A model generated the notes under the pieces. The model worked only from the letters and a program-made list of their open reading frames with translations, was not told the origin of the DNA and ran no database searches. Both the position numbers and the translations under genes were made by a program. This document shows positions 56,234-64,000 of a stretch of 64,000 nt of DNA, piece after piece; the first letter of the stretch is position 1, and each line of letters begins with the position of its first letter. Source of the DNA: Planococcus citri (lineage: Eukaryota; Arthropoda; Insecta; Hemiptera; Pseudococcidae); the NCBI RefSeq assembly GCF_950023065.1, contig NC_088677.1, positions 56,507,469 through 56,571,468 of the forward strand. The letters run 5' to 3'.

Positions 56234-58792
56234 CTACAACGTTCGTCTATTATTTTTGAAATAACTTTCACGACTATTAAGTCTAATCATATTGGCCAGC
56301 GGCCCTCCTTTGTGCTTCTTCTTGAATTTAGCCATTTCAGTGGAGTCGTTTTCAAAAAACCAATTTATCAATTTTAATCTATAAGACGAGTGGCAGTTCT
56401 TCTTCAACAACGTGTCGAATGTTTTGGAATTCTCATAAGAATTAATTTTTTGTACTTTGTATTCTTTTACTTCCTTCGGCGATTCAAAATACCAATTCAA
56501 AATTCGATCTAAGGAATCGAATACAAAATTCCTTCTCAAAGTACAACGGTGGGCTCTATGAAGTTCATCGTACGTTTGAAAAATACATTCCTTAAATGAG
56601 TGTTCGAAAATCTCATCAATTGATAATTTCAGTTTCAACTTCAGTACCGCTTTTTCATCTTCTAAATACCAATGCATTAAAGACTTCCAACCGGAGAGAC
56701 CGTATTTGCAGAAAATTTCAGTGATTTTCGGTTGCAAATTTTCGATTAATTGCTTTCTTATCGTACGCTGGTCTTCGGCTAATGGAAGAAATTCTTCGAT
56801 ATGTTCTTTCAGCTTGTTGAACGCTTCGCCAATGAGTATCATTTGTTGAAAGTGTTTGACTGTTTCAGGCGAAAAAATGATCTCTCTTTTCAAATCTTGT
56901 AAGAACTGTTCACGATCTGAGGATTTAGGAAAGCATAGATTAAGAAAGCCATTCGATTCCAAGAAATTTGAAGATTGCGAAGATTCCCAGAAATTATGTG
57001 CAAACTGATAGTGTTTGGAAAACCAGTTTCTAAAAACGTCTTGTTTAAATCTTGCTGTTTCAACGGTATTAACACGAAGACAACAATTGAACATACGCTC
57101 AAGAACTTGGAAGTTATTGTAAATAATCGATTCTCTACAGGATTCTTCGAAAAACTCTTTCTTCGTAAGATTGTTTTGAAATTCAACCAATGCATCAACA
57201 TTGCAAAAGCATATCTTCAACATTTGTTCGAGAGTTTCAAAATTTTGAAAAAGAATAAGTTTTCTGCAATGTTCGTACAGATAATTGGCATTTTTAGCCA
57301 AATTTCGTTCAAATTCTCCATCATCTGGGAGGCATAAGTTCAATATCGATTCTAATTTGGATAATTTCCCATACTTCAACATTTTTTCGCAACAATCTCG
57401 AAACGAATCATCCTCGGTGAAATATCGCTTGAATCTGGTTACTTCTTCAACACTAGACAACCAGATGTTCCACAATCGTTCCAGAACTTGTAACTTTCGT
57501 TGAAAAATTTTCATTTTTTCTCGAAAGATCTCATAATTCAACAATGACTTGCAAAAAGTTGTAAAAAATGTAGTCTTCGTAAAATCGTGTTTAAACTGAA
57601 TCAAATGATGGCCACTTACGGACCACGCATCAAACAAACGTTCCAGCGTCGATAATTGTTGACGGGAGATCAAATCTTCGCAAAGTTTTTTGAAAAATGG
57701 CCTCGTAATGATTTCTTGTATGAGATTTGGATTCGCATGTTGCAGCAGCGTGTTTAAAAAACTGCCGTCTTCAACTTCTTTAAACCAGCTCATTGTTTTT
57801 TCGAAAGTTACGCGTTCGTGATGGTTTAGTATATGAAATCTGAAGTCATTGCCAGCGCTTGACCAGATTTCCGTCAATATGGCACCAGGAACAGGACGAT
57901 ATGTATAGCCTAGCAAACTTGTAAGTATGGATACAAACTGATCTTGCGTGATTAAATAGCGAACATCGTACCACGTTGGAAGAATTTCTTGAACGCCGTC
58001 TTGAGAACGCAAGAATGTATTAATTATCTGCACAGACCGATTCACATAAACTTGCTGCAATTGGTGCTCGTTCAATTTCATCAATAATTGTTTCAGGTAT
58101 AAGTAAATTGTCTTGTCTTCATCAAGTAACCAAATGACATTCTCAACTTGTTCTTCCGCATTTAATCGATCGAAGAAATACTCTTTAGCGGGCCATTTCA
58201 CATTCAGATGTCGTAACATGTCAACGTCTTTGTAATCACGGTTATTGTATCTGAAATAATTATTCCAATACAAAATTAAACTATCGTCATAGGAATCAAA
58301 GTCAAGATGATCAACGATGTTCTTCGTAAACAACAACGGTGATAAACGATCAATTTCATCTTCCAAACAATACCAACACAAAATGTGATATTTTTCAATT
58401 TCACTCAACCTGAGCGAATTCAACAAATTTTTAGCCGTTGCTTTATAATTTATCGTGCCATCTGAATACCAAATTATGTTGTTGATTTCACAATACAATT
58501 CGTTCTTCTCTCCATTAGGATGAAGAATTTCGTTTGAATGATAATCAACCCATTTGTTCAGTTCTTCTTTCACTTTTTGGACGTATGTCTTTAGAAATTC
58601 TGCAATGCACTGAGGAACTTCCAATTCAGCTAATGAGCTCAAAACATCTTCGTGTACAGTATGTACAGATTCTTCACCGTGTATACTATCTGCCCACACA
58701 ATGCACGAAATATCTACATTGTTCCATAAAGCAATTACTGCGCGTACAGATGCGATTTCTTTCAAATCAGGAATGCGTACCACTGGGGCCAT
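56234..58792 (-). CDS. Unrecognised helical-repeat protein, 852 aa (paralogue 1)
   Basis: A single long exon with an ATG at 58792; a splice acceptor (TTTATTCCAG) just upstream suggests a 5' UTR exon. Predicted almost entirely alpha-helical. From about residue 370 to 620 a loose ~58-residue unit repeats: LERLWNIWL.., LESILNLCL.., LEQMLKICF.., LERMFNCCL, each followed by F(K/E)..L and a Cys-rich helix (FRDCCEKML, FEESCRESI). The C terminus ends in a basic FKKKHKGGPLANMIRLNSRE tail. No signal peptide or transmembrane helix. I do not recognise the family. The neighbour at 62194-64000 is a paralogue in the same orientation, so the locus is a tandem array. Confidence 0.85.
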   Translation of the reverse strand: MAPVVRIPDLKEIASVRAVIALWNNVDISCIVWADSIHGEESVHTVHEDVLSSLAELEVPQCIAEFLKTYVQKVKEELNKWVDYHSNEILHPNGEKNELYCEINNIIWYSDGTINYKATAKNLLNSLRLSEIEKYHILCWYCLEDEIDRLSPLLFTKNIVDHLDFDSYDDSLILYWNNYFRYNNRDYKDVDMLRHLNVKWPAKEYFFDRLNAEEQVENVIWLLDEDKTIYLYLKQLLMKLNEHQLQQVYVNRSVQIINTFLRSQDGVQEILPTWYDVRYLITQDQFVSILTSLLGYTYRPVPGAILTEIWSSAGNDFRFHILNHHERVTFEKTMSWFKEVEDGSFLNTLLQHANPNLIQEIITRPFFKKLCEDLISRQQLSTLERLFDAWSVSGHHLIQFKHDFTKTTFFTTFCKSLLNYEIFREKMKIFQRKLQVLERLWNIWLSSVEEVTRFKRYFTEDDSFRDCCEKMLKYGKLSKLESILNLCLPDDGEFERNLAKNANYLYEHCRKLILFQNFETLEQMLKICFCNVDALVEFQNNLTKKEFFEESCRESIIYNNFQVLERMFNCCLRVNTVETARFKQDVFRNWFSKHYQFAHNFWESSQSSNFLESNGFLNLCFPKSSDREQFLQDLKREIIFSPETVKHFQQMILIGEAFNKLKEHIEEFLPLAEDQRTIRKQLIENLQPKITEIFCKYGLSGWKSLMHWYLEDEKAVLKLKLKLSIDEIFEHSFKECIFQTYDELHRAHRCTLRRNFVFDSLDRILNWYFESPKEVKEYKVQKINSYENSKTFDTLLKKNCHSSYRLKLINWFFENDSTEMAKFKKKHKGGPLANMIRLNSRESYFKNNRRTL

Positions 58793-59217
58793 TTCGATTA
58801 GGTACTACTGGAATAAAGCGAAATTCATTCAAAAGCTGCCCAAACAACATGCTATCTTAATTCTTAACTGTACAACTTACTTCATTTGAATACTGATAAA
58901 TGCCACATAACGCAAACTCAAGACTGAAACGGTAGTATTTGAATCCAATCTGAATGAGAACTTTTCAAATGTTCCTGATTCCGTTGAAATTATTCGGAAA
59001 TGTCTAAATAAACACCGAACATCACCTGTTATAAATATGCATATGCAACATTAGGTACAATAATTATTCAATTAATTTCATCACATTTCAGTGTTACTGC
59101 TACAAATACTGTAGTCTTGAGCATAACTCATTCACCAGACTTGTTGCGAATTTCAACTCAAGTATTGATAATGAAGATGAATGATGATTACTTACCAAAA
59201 ATACTACACAATGGTTC
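58793..59217. other. 5' flank of paralogue 1
   Basis: Presumed promoter and UTR of the minus-strand gene. Nothing else recognised before the Mutator-like element. Confidence 0.5.
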
Positions 59218-59226
59218 AATGAATAA

Positions 59227-60905
59227 GGGTCGTGCTGGATTCACCGACTCCCAGTCCAAACTTGAAATGAATCAGTCAGTCGTTCATCAAATCATCACTT
59301 TTCACTTCAGTCAGTTTTCACTCATTCGGTTTCATATTTATATTTTGAACAGGGATGGAAGAGCCCTGAATTCAGGGCTCCAGCTCTTGGCTCTGGCTCA
59401 GCTCCCCACAAGTTTTGGCTCTGGCTCGCTCTTGGCTCTTGGCCCTTTTTCTTTACATGTGCTCTTTGGCTCCTTGCTCGCTCCTCAATTCCTTCTGGCT
59501 CCACTCTTTGACTCTCAGCTCCCTCTTCCAATTTCTCGGCTCCCACTCCAGCTCCAGCTCTGGCTCTTGGCTCTTTAAATTAGAATATAAAATTCGTGAA
59601 AAATGATGAAAAAAATAAAAATATACTGCATTTATTTTCATTTTATTTCTCAATGAGAAAACAAACGTAGAAATTTTTCATTTTCTTCACAAATGTGAGT
59701 TAAAAGTTGAATTTTTGATGAAATTTTGCACATTTTTTTACTTTTTTTTCTACTTTTTGGGAGCCAAAGAGCCTGAAAAATTTTGTGGGCTCCCACTCGG
59801 CTCTGGCTCTTTCCAGGTTAAAGACTCCTTATGATGATGGCTCTCTTGAGTAAAATAAGGAGCTCTTTTGCAAGAGAGCTCTTGATGTTTTTCTGCACTT
59901 TCATTTATTTGGCTCCTGGCTCTGGCTCTAGCTCCTCAAAAAATTCGACTCTTTCAGACTCTGGCTCTGGCTCGCTCCCGGCTCTTCCATCCCTGATTTT
60001 GAATGAAAAATTTTCCAAGTTCTGTCATTGTGTCCCATACCAACTTCCTACACCACTGTATAATTAATTCAATTTTAATTTAATTGTTTTTGAAAAGAAA
60101 ATTATGATCAATTTAAAGAGAAATTTTATTTTTAATTTTGAAAGAAAAACCAATCCAACTTCAAAACTTTGAACGGATTCCCAAAAAATGGAATCAATTT
60201 CGAGCTCCAACAAATTCGACTTACGTCTTGGTACAAAACTGAAAATTTTAAAATTTAATCTATAGCTGAATAATCAATAATCTTTCCTACAATCATGAAT
60301 TACGAGTTTGGAGTTGAAAACTGAAACCCATTTACCATTTCGTTGAATTAGGTAATTGTTGGAACTTCTGGAAATTATTTCCAGGAACAAGAACAACTAT
60401 TTTATAATCAGAGCTCAAATATTTTTTCCCTAAAAAACCCTAAATAGACGCTGAAATATTCCCTAAAAAATGCCAAAATATGCCCTAAAACGTAAAAATA
60501 TTTATTCTCCAACGATATGGGTATTGTTTTACAAAGAAAATCAATATGGGACGAAAAAATTATGCCAGTCCCACTAATTTTGCGGGGAAAAAATCCGAGC
60601 CCTGTTTAGTGTTTATAACAGTTATAGTTTTTTCAAAATCGACCAATGAAGGAATTTTGAATAGAAATAATGATACAAATTCATTCAATAAAAAGTAAAA
60701 ACACTAGTAACACCCAATAAAATTGATATTAGTGCTGGTAAAGTATAATTAATTAATCAATCATCATTTATCAATCAACTTATCAAGCGAAAGACGTTGA
60801 GATAAGGAACTGTTGAGAGAGTGAGCGGGATTGAAGAGTCATGAAAAGAATGAGAATCATGAATCGACTCTTTTGGACTGGGAGTCGGTGAATCTAGCAC
60901 GACCC
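59227..60905. mobile_element. Mutator-like non-autonomous element, 9-bp target duplication AATGAATAA
   Basis: 1,679 bp. The ends begin GGGTCGTGCTGGATTCACC and its reverse complement, with 34 bp of inverted repeat and one mismatch. The exact 9-bp duplication AATGAATAA is at 59218-59226 and 60906-60914. A 9-bp duplication points to the Mutator/MULE superfamily, though the short inverted repeat is not decisive. No transposase frame. Without the nested hAT-like element it is about 1.0 kb. Confidence 0.75.
59350..59995. mobile_element. hAT-like MITE nested in the Mutator-like element, 8-bp duplication ATTTTGAA
   Basis: 646 bp with perfect 16-bp ends CAGGGATGGAAGAGCC and reverse complement. The exact 8-bp duplication ATTTTGAA is at 59342-59349 and 59996-60003. 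The interior is dominated by GGCTCTGGCTC-like words on both sides, giving Leu/Ala/Ser-rich spurious open frames. Confidence 0.88.
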
Positions 60906-60914
60906 AATGAATAA

Positions 60915-62193
60915 CGATGGGAAAAAATATTTCTGAAAAAAACACTAGTTGTTCTTTTGATATAGAACTATTTCATCAAACACTCAACAGCTGATAAGCT
61001 GAATGCAGGTGATCCGTGATATGTAGTACACTACACTCCATAGAGGCGTAGATTTTACGTCGTTTCGTACAGTTAGCAATGTACAAGGGAGGGAGAGGAT
61101 AGTGAGTAGAGTAGGGACAGGGTGAGATAACTGTAAATCATCTTCTACATTTGTAGTACTTGCTGGTGCTTTTGTGTCACTTTGATTATTTAAATGCAAA
61201 TCAAGCTTTAGAAGTCGAGATTCGAGAACACAAACCAATAGTACAATTACCCTGCCCTGCAGCTAAGAGACTTTGAATTAAATTTTCATTACCTGTATTT
61301 ATGTACCTACTTTATTCCCGAGTTTCATTTTACTTTATGATTAATTAAATTCCAATAATTTTGAATTCAATTTATATTTACTTAATAGATGTACCTATTT
61401 AAATATTGATCTCATTTCAATTTTTAAAGAGAGAAAAAAACTGGTTTTTACCACTCTTCACTGTGTGGATTTCCATCAGAAAAAGGGGGAGCTTGGGTTA
61501 AAATCAGAAAAAAAAATGTAAAAGTGTACCTACTAAAAAATTTGAATGATCAAAAAGCTAAAATTCAAAAACAGAAATTCAGCAATCTGAAGTTTTGAGT
61601 AATGGAGTATTTTGAGATGCTAAATTCGATTTTTTTTCATCTAAAAACAAGATTTTCCCATAAATTCAGGTTTTCTGTACTCCCCACCCCAGCTTACGAC
61701 CAGATAATTATTTTTATTTCGATATTGATTTCAATTCTAAGCGATTCTAAGTTAAATTTTGATGTTTCTTGATTAATTCAATCTTAAATTCAATTTCGAA
61801 TGAAACATAAATAGGTATAGATAGGTACCTAATTTTTAAGCACACTTTCTCAAAATGATAATATCATTTTTTTTTAAACTTATAACTTTCTGTACAATGG
61901 GCTACTTCTGAACCTAAAGCTTTCACGGACTAAGTATTTCAACACAAGCAACCCTACATTTATCTATAGGTGTAAAGCGAATAGCTATATTTTAACGAAA
62001 ACAGAACACAAATTTGACTTACGAGTAGGGGTTCGAAGTTGAGATCTAAAATAACAACAAAGTTACGAATAAAAACAAACATAACATTGATTTTCAATTT
62101 CAACTCTTAAAACTTATCGATAATTCTTATAAAAAACACATAACTCACGAAAATACAATAATAAAAAAATAAAATTCAAAAATCATTTACGAT
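60915..62193. other. Intergenic between the paralogues
   Basis: AT-rich. Contains the 3' flank of paralogue 2, whose last exon ends at 62194. No gene recognised. Confidence 0.55.
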
Positions 62194-64000
62194 CTACAAC
62201 GTGCGTCTATTTTTAAAATAACTCTCACGACGAATTCTAATCATATTGGCGAACTGTTCTCCTTCGTGCTTCTTTTTGAATTTAGCCATTTCAGCCGAGT
62301 CGTTTTCAAAAAACCAGTCTATCAATTTTGTCTTGTAAGACGAATGGCAATTCTTTTTCAACAAAGTATCGACCGTTTTGATACTTTCGTAAGCGTTAAT
62401 TTTCCGAATCTTGTAATCTTTCGCTTGCTTCGATGATTCAAAATACCAATTCAAAAGCCGATCCAAAGAATCAAATACAAAATTCTTCTTCAAAGTACAA
62501 CGAGATGCTCGATGAAGTTCATCGTACGATTGAAAAATACATTCTTTAAATGTCTGTTCAAAAATCCCATCTATTGACAGCTTCGACTTCAACTCCAGTA
62601 TAGCTTTTTCATCTTCTAAATACCATTGCATCAGAGACAGCCAACCTGAGTGACCGTATTTGTAAAAAATTTCAGTAATTTTCGGTTGCAAATTATCGAT
62701 TAATTGCTTCTTTAAAATTCGCTGGTCTTCGATCAACGGAAGAAATTCTTTGATGCGTTTTTTCACCTCGTTCAATCCTTCGCCATCGATTATCATTTGT
62801 TGGAGATGTTCGACACTTTCAGGTGATAAGATGATCTTTCTTTTGAATTCGTCGGCGGAACCTGTTTCCGGGAAAGCATCCGCAATGAGGTAACTCAATT
62901 TATCAAATTTTAATGAAAACAAATTAATAGCTACGTCAATACCATGAGATGACATCCAGGCATGTTTTTTGAATTCTAACACGAGGTTTGATTGCGAAAA
63001 CAGTAGCCGCATCAGAAAATCATCGATCGTTTTTGAATTCGTCCGTGAATAACAACGCACGTAATTGTATTTCAACTCGCATGAATTATGCATTAAATCT
63101 CGTACGAACTGAATAGATTCTGCGGATTTAGGAAGGCATAGATTTAACAATCGATCCAGATCACGTTGCGAATACGGGTATTCCCAGAAGAAGCACCAGA
63201 ACAAGCGGCTAAAATAATCCTCAGAAATTTTTTTCCCAGCAAGATCTTGTTTAAATCGAGTTGTTTCAACGGTGTTCACGCGAAGACAAAAATTGAACAA
63301 ATTCTCCAAAAATCCAAACTTTTCGTTCTTAACCGATTCTTTACAGCATCTTTTGAAAGATGGTCTATTCATAAGATTGTTTTGAAATTCAATCATTGCA
63401 TCGATATTGCAAAAGCATACCTTCAAAGTTTCTTCGAGAAGTTGAAATTTTTCGCGCTCAATCAGGCCTTCGCAATAATCAAGCAAATAATAATTTCCCG
63501 CAAATTCACGTTCAAATTCTCCGTCGTCTGGGAGGCATAAGTTCAATATGTATTCTAAAGCGGGTAATTTATCTTCCAACAACATATACACGCAATAACT
63601 TCCAAACGAACTATTTTTCGTGACATTTTGCTTGAATCTAGTTACTTCTTCAACATCGGAAAACCATATGTTCCACAATTGTTCTAACGCTTCCAACTTT
63701 CGTAGATAATCTTTTTCTTCTTCGTACTCGACTGACTTCAACAGTAAGTCACAACTCTTGATGAAAAATTCACTCTCGATGAAATTTCGTTTAAATTGAA
63801 TCAAATAATCGCCACTTTCAGACAACACACTAAACAAACGTTCCAGCTTTGTTAATTTCAAACTAGAGATCAAATCTTCGCAACATTTCTGGAAAAATGG
63901 TCTCATAATGATCTTCTGTATGAGGTTTGCATTTGCGGATTGAAGCAAAACGCTCAAAAAGCTGTCATCCGCAGCTATTATAAACCAATTTAACGTTTTC
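62194..64000 (-). CDS. Unrecognised helical-repeat protein (paralogue 2), N terminus beyond window
   Basis: The frame is open from the stop at 62194 to the right edge, so the 5' part is missing; at least ~600 residues are present. It aligns with paralogue 1 throughout (e.g. DDSFLSVLLQ against EDGSFLNTLLQ, then matching LERLF, LEQLWNIWFS and LEYILNLCLPDDGEFER segments and a shared FKKKHEGEQFANMIR tail). Relative to paralogue 1 it has an extra ~70-80 residues between the FLNLCFPKS-like block and the KIILSPESVEHLQQMI block. No damage is visible. Function unknown. Confidence 0.85.
   Translation of the reverse strand, partial: KTLNWFIIAADDSFLSVLLQSANANLIQKIIMRPFFQKCCEDLISSLKLTKLERLFSVLSESGDYLIQFKRNFIESEFFIKSCDLLLKSVEYEEEKDYLRKLEALEQLWNIWFSDVEEVTRFKQNVTKNSSFGSYCVYMLLEDKLPALEYILNLCLPDDGEFEREFAGNYYLLDYCEGLIEREKFQLLEETLKVCFCNIDAMIEFQNNLMNRPSFKRCCKESVKNEKFGFLENLFNFCLRVNTVETTRFKQDLAGKKISEDYFSRLFWCFFWEYPYSQRDLDRLLNLCLPKSAESIQFVRDLMHNSCELKYNYVRCYSRTNSKTIDDFLMRLLFSQSNLVLEFKKHAWMSSHGIDVAINLFSLKFDKLSYLIADAFPETGSADEFKRKIILSPESVEHLQQMIIDGEGLNEVKKRIKEFLPLIEDQRILKKQLIDNLQPKITEIFYKYGHSGWLSLMQWYLEDEKAILELKSKLSIDGIFEQTFKECIFQSYDELHRASRCTLKKNFVFDSLDRLLNWYFESSKQAKDYKIRKINAYESIKTVDTLLKKNCHSSYKTKLIDWFFENDSAEMAKFKKKHEGEQFANMIRIRRESYFKNRRTL

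Noticed and set aside
59117..59653. Leu/Ser/Ala-rich frames on both strands
   Set aside because: Generated by the GGCTCTGGCTC repeat of the nested hAT-like MITE.

Overview
The window is animal nuclear DNA. It is AT-rich, its genes contain introns with GT-AG (once GC-AG) boundaries, and it carries a SETD2-type histone methyltransferase, an arthropod-type MBF2/salivary-peptide gene and several DNA transposons. An insect is the most likely source. A hemipteran such as a mealybug or scale insect is possible, but that is a weak impression from the base composition and the many taggtaggtacc words.

Layout. 1-3.8 kb is mostly empty, with one MITE-like inverted repeat. 3.78-4.63 kb holds a two-exon gene for a small secreted cysteine-containing protein (MBF2-like). 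8.9-20.26 kb (minus strand) is a complete 15-exon SETD2/Set2 gene; spliced by hand it stays in frame to 1,321 residues and carries AWS, SET, post-SET, WW and SRI domains. 21.0-22.0 kb is a hAT-like MITE with a second hAT-like MITE inside it, both with perfect 8-bp target duplications. 22.3-23.65 kb (plus) is a four-coding-exon gene for a 283-residue protein with one C2H2 finger. 23.7-32.9 kb is intergenic, with a degenerate GACAG repeat field, a possible 61-residue MGC-start peptide and a 1.37-kb foldback element.

The centrepiece is 32,941-48,091: a 15,151-bp Maverick/Polinton with terminal inverted repeats and an exact 6-bp target duplication (TACCTC). It carries protein-primed PolB, integrase, packaging ATPase, adenovirus-type protease, major and minor capsid proteins, a capsid-associated phospholipase-A2-like protein and a DUF8207-type protein. 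It also has cargo that is not part of the usual Polinton core: a VLTF3-like late transcription factor, a secreted two-Ig-domain protein, two genes built of 23-residue WxxIS..LSExFIREFKD repeats and a small basic membrane-type peptide. Only one gene shows a break, a 1-base insertion in the right-hand repeat gene.

The Polinton looks like an organised transcription unit. Most genes have a T-rich CTATTATAAA motif touching the ATG, including two divergent pairs that share 32-33 bp spacers. All three tail-to-tail junctions carry a palindrome with 12-bp perfect arms and a single-base centre, although the three sequences differ. Together with the encoded VLTF3-like factor this suggests a dedicated late-type promoter and 3'-end system.

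48.1-56.2 kb is intergenic with a small foldback, a (CATA)n microsatellite and a ~146-bp minisatellite. 56.2-64.0 kb holds two tandem paralogous minus-strand genes of an unrecognised helical-repeat family, the second running off the right edge. Between them lies a Mutator-like element (9-bp target duplication) that contains a hAT-like MITE.
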